From contig NZ_CP122961.1 of NCBI RefSeq assembly GCF_029854215.1, positions 3,162,001 through 3,226,000 of the forward strand: 64,000 nt of DNA, written 5' to 3'. The stretch comes from Halomonas alkaliantarctica (GTDB taxonomy: Bacteria > Pseudomonadota > Gammaproteobacteria > Pseudomonadales > Halomonadaceae). Below, piece after piece: positions 9,461 through 17,470 of this stretch (within the stretch, counting starts at the first letter, position 1; every line of letters starts with the position of its first letter). A program made the position numbers and the translations under genes. The notes below the pieces were generated by a model, which saw nothing but the letters and a program-made list of their open reading frames with translations, searched no databases and was not told where the DNA came from.

Positions 9461-10420
9461 CTACTCCTTTTCAGCGCCAAGCTGGGTATCGATTGGCCGA
9501 CGATCCGCATGTCGGTTGAGCAAAACGACAATGAGAGCACCCACAGCCATTAGCGCGATAACACCGGCTACTTGTGCCGAAGCACCGGTCAATACGGCAT
9601 AGTCGGCGGGTAATAAATAGCGGTATTCCAGAGGTATCATTTGCCCTTCTGGCCCAATTTGGTAGCGTAATAGCTCGCGCCATGGCCAGAGAACCGGTAG
9701 CGAACCGACAATAAACCCCAGCAGCAGTTGCATCGTTGAGGTGTGGTGGCGCCGTAACAGCCAGGACAAGAGCCGTGAAAAAAGCGCCAATCCCACCATA
9801 CAACCCATGCCAAACAGCACAATAATGCCCATATCCAGACTGCGAATTGCGCCCATAATGGTGCCGTAGAGACCCATAGTCAGCAACAGAAAGCTGCCTG
9901 ACACGCCCGGCAATAGCATGGCGCTAATCGCGATACAGCCTGCCATCATCACTACCAGCGCTTCATTACCAATTAATAACACCAGCGGCATCATGCCGGG
10001 CAACGCTTGTGCTAGCACTAACCCCACCAGTAGCGGCACTAAATACCACAGCTTCCAGCCATTGCTCGCCTGCCCTACCACCAATGCAGAGGCAGCCACC
10101 AGGCCAAAAAAGAACCCATCCAGCAGCAGCGGGTGTGCTTCCATCAACCAGAGCGCTAAATGCGCTACGCTAAACAGACTAACCGCGACCCCCGCCAGCA
10201 ACGGCACCAGAAAGGCGAGATTCAAATGGTTACTCAGGGCCCGCCAGCCGCCGCGGCGCCAAGCGCCAATGGCACTGGGGCCAAACTGCTTGATCGTGTT
10301 GATCAGCTCTTCATAAATACCGCTGATAAACGCAATCGTTCCTCCCGATACGCCGGGTACCGCGTCGGCGGCGCCCATCCCTGCGCCTCGTAAAAATATT
10401 CCTAAGGGTTGCCGCTTCAA
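9461..10420 (-). CDS. DUF368 polytopic membrane protein (candidate polyprenyl-phosphate transporter)
   Basis: 319-residue integral membrane protein with about eight to ten hydrophobic segments. The family hallmark is at the N-terminus (GAGMGAADAVPGVSGGT) and is echoed by LPGVSGSFLLL in the second half, a likely internal repeat. Some DUF368 members (PopT) have been implicated in returning undecaprenyl phosphate across the membrane, which would fit an envelope gene block. It overlaps the pcm stop by four bases and precedes nlpD by six, so it is probably part of the surE-pcm-nlpD transcript. The transport function here is inference from the family. Confidence 0.85.
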   Translation of the reverse strand: MKRQPLGIFLRGAGMGAADAVPGVSGGTIAFISGIYEELINTIKQFGPSAIGAWRRGGWRALSNHLNLAFLVPLLAGVAVSLFSVAHLALWLMEAHPLLLDGFFFGLVAASALVVGQASNGWKLWYLVPLLVGLVLAQALPGMMPLVLLIGNEALVVMMAGCIAISAMLLPGVSGSFLLLTMGLYGTIMGAIRSLDMGIIVLFGMGCMVGLALFSRLLSWLLRRHHTSTMQLLLGFIVGSLPVLWPWRELLRYQIGPEGQMIPLEYRYLLPADYAVLTGASAQVAGVIALMAVGALIVVLLNRHADRRPIDTQLGAEKE

Positions 10421-11049
10421 TCCACTACTCCTTGCAGTAAGGGTACAAAACGCACGGGCTCGAGCCGACGTTTTTCAAAGGCACTGCCAATGCGCTTTAC
10501 CTGCGTAAGCCACTGGCTGCCGTCGGGCTCTTCCAACGGAGCGATCAGCACCCCGTCGTGGCTCAATTGCTCTAGTAGCGCTGTAGGCAGCGTATGAGCA
10601 CAGGCGGTTAACAAAATAACGTCAAATGGCGCGGCGTCAGGCCAACCATAGCCGCCGTCTGCCACCGCCAGAGTGGCAGGTGCCGCTAGCCGTCTTAAAC
10701 GCTCTGCCGCACGCTCATGTAGCGCACTGATGCGCTCAATGGAATAGAGTTCTTGGACCAAGCGCGACAGTATTAACGTCTGATAGCCAGACCCTGTCCC
10801 CAGTTCCAATACCCTGAGCGGCTCGGCGCGCAGCACAAGCTCCGTCATGCGCGCCACGATGAAGGGCTGCGACAGCGTTTGGCTAAAGCCAATCGGTAGT
10901 GCGGTATCTTCATAAGCCCGATGAGCCAGCGCTTCATCAACAAACAGATGACGCGGCTCTCTGGCCATGATTTCCAGCACTCGGGCATCGCTGATGCCCT
11001 GCTGCATGAGGCGCTCGACCATGCGGTCACGGGTACGCTGGGAGGTCAT
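10417..11049 (-). CDS. pcm: Protein-L-isoaspartate O-methyltransferase
   Basis: SAM-dependent repair enzyme that methylates isoaspartyl residues in aged proteins. Motif I LELGTGSGYQT and the ARMTELVL and GFSQTLSQPF segments are typical. The frame is open upstream to 11214. The ATG at 11049 gives MTSQRTRDRM, matching the usual start of pseudomonad homologues and 210 residues; an ATG at 11094 overlapping surE is an alternative. The surE-pcm-nlpD-rpoS order is the widely conserved stationary-phase survival cluster. Confidence 0.93.
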   Translation of the reverse strand: MTSQRTRDRMVERLMQQGISDARVLEIMAREPRHLFVDEALAHRAYEDTALPIGFSQTLSQPFIVARMTELVLRAEPLRVLELGTGSGYQTLILSRLVQELYSIERISALHERAAERLRRLAAPATLAVADGGYGWPDAAPFDVILLTACAHTLPTALLEQLSHDGVLIAPLEEPDGSQWLTQVKRIGSAFEKRRLEPVRFVPLLQGVVD

Positions 11050-11080
11050 ACCACGACCGCGCAGCTCTCCTGGAGAGATA

Positions 11081-11827
11081 TCAGGCAAAAACATCCAACC
11101 ATTCCTGCACATCGTTAAGCGCGGGGTACCGCGTGAGGTCTGTTTGTAGGGGAGTAATCGACACATAGCCCGCCTCGACGGCAGCAAAATCGGTATCATC
11201 ACCGTCATCGGCATTGGCCGCTACCGGCGCAATCCAGTAGCGCGTACGCCCCCGAGGGTCTTCTACCGCTAACGGTTTCTCGGCTGGGCCACGATAGCCT
11301 AAACGGGTCACTTTTACGCCTTTAATCTCCTCCCAGGGCACATCGGGCACATTGACATTTAGCAGCGTTCGCGGCGGTAGCGAGAGCTGATCAGCGGCGC
11401 CAATCAAGGTGGCAGCCACCCTGGCGGCGGTGGCGAAATGGCGCTCGCCACACAGCGACATGGCAATCGCCGTCATACCCAAATTGCGCCCCTCCATTGC
11501 CGCCGCGACGGTGCCTGAATAGAGCACATCGTCACCCAGATTACTGCCGTGATTAATGCCTGAGATGACTAAATCAGGTTTTTCGTCCCATACGCCATGA
11601 ACGCCCAAATAGACGCAGTCCGCGGGCGTGCCATCGACGCTATAAAAGCCGTTATCCAGCGGCGTCAACGAGAGTGGCCGTGACAAAGTGAGCGAGTTGC
11701 TGGCACCACTACGGTCTCGGTCAGGAGCCACTACGCGAATATTGGCATGGGCCAACAGCGCATCGTGCAGCGCACGCAGTCCCGGCGCGTGAACACCATC
11801 ATCATTTGAAAGCAGTAGTCGCCGCAT
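11081..11827 (-). CDS. surE: 5'/3'-nucleotidase SurE
   Basis: Metal-dependent nucleotidase/exopolyphosphatase of 248 residues. The N-terminal [12 protein letters not shown] contains the paired aspartates that bind the metal, and [24 protein letters not shown] is the family signature. The ATG at 11827 follows AAGGAGACC. It precedes pcm in the same direction, with pcm starting just downstream or overlapping depending on the start used. Confidence 0.95.
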   Translation of the reverse strand: MRRLLLSNDDGVHAPGLRALHDALLAHANIRVVAPDRDRSGASNSLTLSRPLSLTPLDNGFYSVDGTPADCVYLGVHGVWDEKPDLVISGINHGSNLGDDVLYSGTVAAAMEGRNLGMTAIAMSLCGERHFATAARVAATLIGAADQLSLPPRTLLNVNVPDVPWEEIKGVKVTRLGYRGPAEKPLAVEDPRGRTRYWIAPVAANADDGDDTDFAAVEAGYVSITPLQTDLTRYPALNDVQEWLDVFA

Positions 11828-11940
11828 GGCGGGTCTCCTTGATCATAAGCGCGTAACGTGGCGGCTTATACCCATCACTTTTACTAACCGCTAGGCCTTA
11901 TTAGTTACACAGCGCTAACGACTGAGTCCACCCACGGCTA

Positions 11941-12972
11941 TCAGTTCGCTAACATCAGCTCCCCCAGCACGGCAGTGGCAAAGCTACCCCGAGGCAGTGC
12001 AAACGAAAGCCGGACGGCACCAGACTCCCTGGTAAGCTGAGGATCCAGCAGCCGCATACGCAGTGCACGGCGCGCCTGCTTTACTCCGCTGCGCTCTAAG
12101 CCACTGCACAGGCCAGGGTAGTGCTCAAGCAGACGAGCTTCATAGTCAGCGGCGTCGCCCTGGTCTGCTTCACCAACGCCCCAAAGCACCCCAGTGGGAT
12201 GCACATCCAATTCAGCGGCACGGGCCTGTAGGGTCGCATCGGAGGCGTCGATACGAAACACGCTTTGCGTGCCATCCAGCATCAACGTATCGCCTGCCAG
12301 CGGCTGCGACCAGGTGCCATCCGCAATGCGCGCGCTGAGCAATTCGTTAAACAAAAAACTGCGCGCCGTGGAGAGCATCATACCCTGGCGATCATCGCGT
12401 TTGCGCCAACCTCGGTAAAGTAATGCTTCGGCACGCTGAAGATTACGCCCTTCAGGCCCAAAGCGCTGGGGGCCAAAATAGTTAGGCACGCCATACTGAC
12501 AAAGGGCTTCCCAGCGACCCACAAAATCTTCGCTCTCAATGGCCTCACCGCTCAGACGCAACACAAACCGATTAGTGCGGTGAACGCCACGCTTCAACTT
12601 CCGTGGATGCCGCGCCTGTTCAACCACCGTAATGCCTAGCGCTTGAAGGGACTGCTCAAGCTCTGGCGGCGCGTCGCGGCCGGGTAGATGCACGCTCAGC
12701 CACTGGCGTGTGACGGCAATACGGTCCTTCATGCCAGAATAACCAATATCGCGGGGTGTCACGCCGCAAAGCCGGCTTAAGGTCTTGACGACATCCAACG
12801 TGGTTTGATTGCGCTTTTCAACTCGCAGCCACAGATGTTCACCGTGTGCCTCGGGGGTAAAATCAAGCTGTTCATCGACCCAGAAGTCTTCCGGCTGTGC
12901 ACGGTACTGTCCAGGCTTGGGAGAGCCAAATTGAGCATCTAAACAGCGCTGCCATTCAGGCATATTAATCAT
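11941..12972 (-). CDS. truD: tRNA pseudouridine(13) synthase TruD
   Basis: Makes pseudouridine at position 13 of tRNA(Glu). The signature [15 protein letters not shown] contains the catalytic aspartate, and NYFGPQRFG is also characteristic. The frame extends upstream to 13026 inside ispF; I chose the ATG at 12972, which overlaps the end of ispF and gives 343 residues (E. coli 349). An ATG at 12963 is also possible. Confidence 0.94.
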   Translation of the reverse strand: MINMPEWQRCLDAQFGSPKPGQYRAQPEDFWVDEQLDFTPEAHGEHLWLRVEKRNQTTLDVVKTLSRLCGVTPRDIGYSGMKDRIAVTRQWLSVHLPGRDAPPELEQSLQALGITVVEQARHPRKLKRGVHRTNRFVLRLSGEAIESEDFVGRWEALCQYGVPNYFGPQRFGPEGRNLQRAEALLYRGWRKRDDRQGMMLSTARSFLFNELLSARIADGTWSQPLAGDTLMLDGTQSVFRIDASDATLQARAAELDVHPTGVLWGVGEADQGDAADYEARLLEHYPGLCSGLERSGVKQARRALRMRLLDPQLTRESGAVRLSFALPRGSFATAVLGELMLAN

Positions 12973-13453
12973 TAAGCGTCTCGGTAAGGTTAAGCAGCAC
13001 CACAGCTTCCGCGGCGATGCCTTCACCGCGTCCGGTGAAACCTAATCGTTCGGTGGTGGTGGCTTTAACATTGACCTGACCAAGCGCGACCCCAAGATCA
13101 GCGGCAATAACCTCCCGCATTGCCTCGATATGCGGCGCCATTTTCGGCGCTTGGGCCATCAGCGTGGTGTCGACATTGACCACTCCATAGCCCTGGCCTT
13201 GAATAAGCGTGACCACATGACGCAACAGCTCGCGGCTGTCGGCCCCTGCCCACGCGGAATCAGTATCGGGAAAGTGGCGGCCAATATCGCCCAGCGCACA
13301 GGCGCCCAACAGTGCATCACTGACAGCGTGGAGCAGCACATCACCGTCGGAGTGGGCCACAAAGCCGTGTTCAAACGGAAGTTTAACCCCGCCGATCATT
13401 AAATGATCGCCGGGGCCGAAGCGATGTACATCGAATCCGTGGCCGATACGCAT
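12965..13453 (-). CDS. ispF: 2-C-methyl-D-erythritol 2,4-cyclodiphosphate synthase
   Basis: MEP-pathway enzyme of 162 residues making the cyclodiphosphate precursor of IPP and DMAPP. The zinc site residues are in [12 protein letters not shown] (D8 and H10) and [17 protein letters not shown] (the conserved His). A C-terminal [19 protein letters not shown] closes the domain. It is next to ispD as in most gammaproteobacteria and overlaps truD. Confidence 0.96.
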   Translation of the reverse strand: MRIGHGFDVHRFGPGDHLMIGGVKLPFEHGFVAHSDGDVLLHAVSDALLGACALGDIGRHFPDTDSAWAGADSRELLRHVVTLIQGQGYGVVNVDTTLMAQAPKMAPHIEAMREVIAADLGVALGQVNVKATTTERLGFTGRGEGIAAEAVVLLNLTETLND

Positions 13454-13469
13454 TATGAACTCCTAATGA

Positions 13470-14177
13470 TTAAAGCCCGCCGGACGCGCTAGTGGTTTGG
13501 GCCGCCATAATCGCGGCTGCAAGCGCCAAGTCATCCGGGTGGGTAATTTTCAGGTTGTCGCGGCGCCCGCTTACCAACTGTGGGCATTCGCCCAGGGCTT
13601 CAACCGCCGAAGCTTCATCGGTCACCAGCGTTTGCTGCTGGCGGGCGGTCTCCAGCGCTCGCCGCAGCAGCGCGTAGCGAAAGCCTTGGGGCGTTAGCGC
13701 GTGCCACAAGCCATCCCGGGGTTCGGTTTGTGCACTCTGACACTGGTCATCGGCGCGTTTCATGGTATCCGCCACCGGCATCGCCAAGAGCGCGCCTGCA
13801 GGGTGCGTCGCAGCGGCCTGATACAGCGCCTGGAGATCACCCAAGGTAATACAGGGACGGGCCACATCATGCACCATTACCACGTCATCATCGTCGGCCG
13901 CCATGGCATGCAGTGCATTTAACACGCTGTCCATTCGTTCGCTACCGCCCGCCACACGCTGCCAATCAGTAAAAGGCACCCAGCGTGGCGAAAACCAGTG
14001 GTCGTCGGCATCCAAACAGAGCACCAAGCGAGCACTAGGAAAAGCGCTATGAAGGCGCGCCAAGGTATGCGCCAGCACCGGCTGCTCGTCGGCCAAGGTC
14101 AAATACTGTTTGGGTTTGTCGGCGCCCATGCGGCGTCCTTGACCTGCCGCGGGAACAATTAACCAGGTTTGACTCAC
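13470..14177 (-). CDS. ispD: 2-C-methyl-D-erythritol 4-phosphate cytidylyltransferase
   Basis: MEP-pathway enzyme of 235 residues that joins CTP and MEP. The nucleotide-binding loop VPAAGQGRRMGADKPKQY and the MVHDVARPCI and LVTDEASAVE motifs are all present. It overlaps the ftsB stop by four bases and precedes ispF by 16, giving the conserved ftsB-ispD-ispF unit. Confidence 0.96.
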   Translation of the reverse strand: MSQTWLIVPAAGQGRRMGADKPKQYLTLADEQPVLAHTLARLHSAFPSARLVLCLDADDHWFSPRWVPFTDWQRVAGGSERMDSVLNALHAMAADDDDVVMVHDVARPCITLGDLQALYQAAATHPAGALLAMPVADTMKRADDQCQSAQTEPRDGLWHALTPQGFRYALLRRALETARQQQTLVTDEASAVEALGECPQLVSGRRDNLKITHPDDLALAAAIMAAQTTSASGGL

Positions 14178-14512
14178 TGCGGTGGCTCCTGGGGAGCGAC
14201 TAGCCCTGCATTGATGCCGATCAACTCATTTTGGATCGCTACCCCCGGCACCCAGAAGAACTGTTCGTCGGTGCGTACCATACCCATATCGCTGCGGGCA
14301 CGCTCCTCAATGGCGTCTAACCCGGTTTTTAAGTCCGTCACTTCGGCCGCCAGCCGCGCATTGCGCTCGCGCATGGGCACATTGGCCGCCTCTTGCACCG
14401 CAACCCGCTGCTCCACGTGCTGCAAATCGCGCCAGCCGCCGTTGCCCAACCACAGCTCGTATTGGAGCAGCGCTAAGACAGCGAGCAATGTCATCACTAA
14501 CCATTTGCGCAT
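14174..14512 (-). CDS. ftsB: Cell division protein FtsB
   Basis: Small bitopic septum protein of 112 residues that forms the FtsQLB complex controlling septal synthase activity. One N-terminal transmembrane helix (MTLLAVLALLQYELWLG) is followed by a coiled coil (about residues 30-75, with RNARLAAEVTDLKTG) and the family-typical RSDMGMVRTDEQFFWV. ATG at 14512 follows GGAGAG; a GTG three bases upstream is in frame. Heads the ispD-ispF row. Confidence 0.92.
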   Translation of the reverse strand: MRKWLVMTLLAVLALLQYELWLGNGGWRDLQHVEQRVAVQEAANVPMRERNARLAAEVTDLKTGLDAIEERARSDMGMVRTDEQFFWVPGVAIQNELIGINAGLVAPQEPPQ

Positions 14513-14660
14513 CACTGCTCTCCGATAACCTATCTCTTCCAGCCTATCGACCAGGCTAAAAATATAAAATGACGTATTAAAACAGCGGTTGTTTCAAATA
14601 GACGCGCTGATTGGCGCGCATTATGCCATCAAGGCGCACCACCAGCGAGCCGCGCATCAT

Positions 14661-14695
14661 TTAAATAACAGCTTAAATAACTACTTAAATGGCAG
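14661..14695. repeat. Three imperfect 12-bp tandem repeats at the end of the acyltransferase gene
   Basis: TTAAATAACAGC, TTAAATAACTAC and TTAAATGGCAGC begin at 14661, 14673 and 14685. The third lies in the last codons of the gene at 14681-15829 and the first two run over and past its stop codon, as would follow from slipped-strand duplication of the gene end. Confidence 0.7.
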
Positions 14696-15829
14696 CGCTT
14701 GATAGGCCGCATCACGGTAGGCGCTGACATGCTCGCCCTCTTCATGACAAAACTGGGCAACACCGGCGGCAAGCCCTGGGTGGCTAATATAGTGCAGTGA
14801 GCGCACGCGCTGGGGTGCAAACCCGCGCACCAGCTTGTGCTCGCCCTGGGTGCCTGGGTCAAACAGCGTTAAGCCACGCTGCAAGCAGTACTCAATGCCT
14901 TGGTAATAACACGCCTCAAAATGCAGGCAATCGGCAACGACTTCACTCCCCCAGTAACGCCCATAGAGTGTGCTAGTGCCACGAAAATAGAGCGCAGCCG
15001 CCACCGGGCGCTCTTCAACGTAGGCTTGTACCAGCATCAGCGCGTCGGGCATGGTTTGGCGCAGGCGCTCAAAAAAGTCATGGTTTAAATAAGGCGGGCG
15101 GCCTCGTTCATGGTAGGTAATCGCATAGCAGCGATAGAAATGCGCCATATCCGCTGATGTAATCGCATCGCCTTCCCGGCGCGCTACCTGTAAACCCTGC
15201 TCGGCGACCAAGCGTCGCTCACGCTTGATCATTTTGCGCCGCTTAGAGGTCAGGCTGGATAGAAAGCCCTCAAAATCACCAAAGCCACAATCACGCCACT
15301 GAAACTGTACCCCTTCACGGGTGATCAGTTCCGGGCACTGGGCCTGCCAGGCGGTAACATCCGATTCATCGGCAAACAGCAAGTGCCAGCTAGACAGCTC
15401 AAGGTTTTCGCACTGTTCACGCCAAGCCTCGGCCAGCAAAGCGCGCACGGCACTGGCATCGGCGTGGCTGGCGATTAGCGTGCGCGCGCCTGGCACCGGC
15501 GTGAACGGTACCGCACTGAGCGCTTTGGGGTAGTAGCGGCCACCGGCGCGTTCTAGCGCTTCTGCCCAGCCCCAATCAAACACATACTCGCCGTAGGAGT
15601 GATGCTTGCGATACATGGGCAGCGCCGCGACCAGTTGCTCGCCTTGCCATACACTCAAATGGCACGGCTCCCAGCCTGTAGCGACGCTGACAGAGCCACT
15701 GGCCTCCAGGGCGTGTAAAAAACCATGACGTAAAAAGGGCTGATCATCATCGACCAGTGAATCCCACTGACTTGCCGTAACGGCCTCAATGGTGGGTAGA
15801 ATAGTGATCGACAGTGGGGGCAACGGCAT
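14681..15829 (-). CDS. FemAB/GNAT-like predicted N-acyltransferase (COG3146 type)
   Basis: 382-residue soluble protein of the family often named 'peptidogalycan biosynthesis protein' or predicted N-acyltransferase (PF04339). Landmarks are the N-terminal DDDQPFLRHGFLHALE, the central SLTSKRRKMIKRERR and the C-terminal LHFEACYYQGIEYCLQRGL with DPGTQGEHKLVRGF. No substrate is known for the family, so only a general acyl transfer role can be given. It stands alone on the minus strand and shares a 200-base divergent promoter region with the aldehyde dehydrogenase gene. Confidence 0.83.
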   Translation of the reverse strand: MPLPPLSITILPTIEAVTASQWDSLVDDDQPFLRHGFLHALEASGSVSVATGWEPCHLSVWQGEQLVAALPMYRKHHSYGEYVFDWGWAEALERAGGRYYPKALSAVPFTPVPGARTLIASHADASAVRALLAEAWREQCENLELSSWHLLFADESDVTAWQAQCPELITREGVQFQWRDCGFGDFEGFLSSLTSKRRKMIKRERRLVAEQGLQVARREGDAITSADMAHFYRCYAITYHERGRPPYLNHDFFERLRQTMPDALMLVQAYVEERPVAAALYFRGTSTLYGRYWGSEVVADCLHFEACYYQGIEYCLQRGLTLFDPGTQGEHKLVRGFAPQRVRSLHYISHPGLAAGVAQFCHEEGEHVSAYRDAAYQALPFK

Positions 15830-15864
15830 AGCACCTTTCCGAGTGTGTGGGGCTAAAATGCCAC

Positions 15865-15902
15865 TTTACACTAACTGTTTATATAAACCGTTTACACTAA
15901 CT
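15865..15902. promoter_or_regulatory. Palindrome flanked by direct repeats, putative operator
   Basis: A near-perfect 20-bp dyad AACTGTTTATATAAACCGTT (15873-15892), with the 12-bp perfect core GTTTATATAAAC, lies within two copies of TTTACACTAACT (15865-15876 and 15891-15902, 26 bp apart). It sits between the divergent acyltransferase and aldehyde dehydrogenase genes and could be bound by a dimeric repressor. The regulator is unknown; none is encoded next to it. Confidence 0.55.
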
Positions 15903-16026
15903 ATCCACACCTTTTATCTATATCTACTGACTGCATCAACGGGCTGTACCAACGAAAGCGGATGCGAAGCTTAGTTTGCACTGTACTGCACCATGCCACG
16001 CCGGTAACGGCATATAAGGAGAGGCC

Positions 16027-17382
16027 ATGACGCGCGATCTGACGGGTGACTTTCAAACGCAGCGCCAGGCTGCCGACCAAACGCCCTATCCGACGCTAAC
16101 GGAGCGCCGTGACCGGCTGGCCCGCCTCGCGCGTATGACCAAGCATCACCAGCTTGAGATTATCCGCGCAATTCAAACGGATTTTGGTCAGCGCAGCGAC
16201 GTGGAAATACGTATAGCTGAAATCAGCGCGGTGCTCCACGCTATTCGCCACTCCAGACTGCATCTATGGCGCTGGATGCGCCCCCGGTCGGTGAACGTAG
16301 CGTGGCGATTGTTGCCTGCCCGGGCACGCATCGCACCGCAACCGTTGGGCGTTATCGGCGTGATGTCGCCCTGGAATTACCCCTGGAGTTTGGCACTAAT
16401 GCCAATAGTGGATGCGTTTGCAGCGGGCAATGTGGTGATGCTTAAGCCTAGCGAGCACTCCCCTGCCACCAGCGCTCTGCTGAAACAACTGGTGCCGCAA
16501 TACTTTTCTCCCGAAGAGTTCAAAGTAGTGGAAGGCGATGTGGATGTGGCGCGTCGTTTTAGCGGTTTGCCGTTCGATCACTTAGTGTTCACCGGCTCCA
16601 GCGCGGTAGGCCGGCAAGTGGCCCAAGCAGCCGCGGCGAACTTGACCCCAACGACACTCGAATTAGGCGGCAAGTCGCCCGCTATCGTGGCAGGGGATGC
16701 GGATTTTGCTAAAGCGGCAGCGGATATTATTTTTGGTAAAGGCATGAACGGCGGGCAAACCTGTATCGCCCCCGACTATGTGCTGGTTGAGAGCCGCCAT
16801 ATTAGTGCCTTGGTTAAAGCGTTGAGCGAGGCTATTCAACGGCAGCGCCCCGACGACCATGCAGCCACCCACGCGATTAACGCGGCCCACCAGCAGCGGC
16901 TAGATACCATGCTGCAAGAAGCCCAAGACCATAGCTGCAGAGTCGTCGATCACGGACCTCATGCGCCTGCGCTGATTATCGACCCTCACCAGGGGCTACA
17001 GATGATGCGCGAAGAGATTTTTGGCCGCTGTTTACCGGTCATTGGCGTAAGCGATATGTCAGCGGCAATACGTTATGTGAACGCCCGCCCTCACCCGTTA
17101 GCACTGTATGCCTTTACAAATGATAAGGGCTTACAACAGCAGTTGCTGCAAACAACACGCTCTGGCGCGCTGGTGTTTAATGCCACGCTGCTTCATCACG
17201 CCGTTCCTTCACTGCCCTTTGGCGGCGTTGGCGAGAGCGGCATGGGTGCTTACCATGGCCGTCACGGCTTTGAGCGTTTTAGCCACATGCGCAGCGTTTT
17301 TTATCAAGCCAAACGAACCACTAGCCGCCTACTTTACCCACCTTATCGACGCTGGCTAATAAAACTTATAGGTCTTGGCTAA
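16027..17382 (+). CDS. Coniferyl aldehyde dehydrogenase-type ALDH
   Basis: NAD(P)-dependent aldehyde dehydrogenase of 451 residues. The nucleophile is C246 (GGQTCIAPD) and the general base E212 (TLELGGKSP); PWNYPWSL lines the cofactor site. Length and the short class III-like shape match bacterial coniferyl aldehyde dehydrogenase (CALDH), whose members oxidise aromatic or long-chain aldehydes. Ribosome site AAGGAGAGGCC precedes the ATG. Its promoter region carries the palindrome described separately. The natural substrate is not determined by sequence. Confidence 0.85.
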   Translation: MTRDLTGDFQTQRQAADQTPYPTLTERRDRLARLARMTKHHQLEIIRAIQTDFGQRSDVEIRIAEISAVLHAIRHSRLHLWRWMRPRSVNVAWRLLPARARIAPQPLGVIGVMSPWNYPWSLALMPIVDAFAAGNVVMLKPSEHSPATSALLKQLVPQYFSPEEFKVVEGDVDVARRFSGLPFDHLVFTGSSAVGRQVAQAAAANLTPTTLELGGKSPAIVAGDADFAKAAADIIFGKGMNGGQTCIAPDYVLVESRHISALVKALSEAIQRQRPDDHAATHAINAAHQQRLDTMLQEAQDHSCRVVDHGPHAPALIIDPHQGLQMMREEIFGRCLPVIGVSDMSAAIRYVNARPHPLALYAFTNDKGLQQQLLQTTRSGALVFNATLLHHAVPSLPFGGVGESGMGAYHGRHGFERFSHMRSVFYQAKRTTSRLLYPPYRRWLIKLIGLG

Positions 17383-17470
17383 AGCTTGTGGGTTAATGAC
17401 CGATAGATAATTATTCATTGGTATAACTCTTGTACGATATATTTACTTAATCCTCTTCGGTGGAAAGGCC

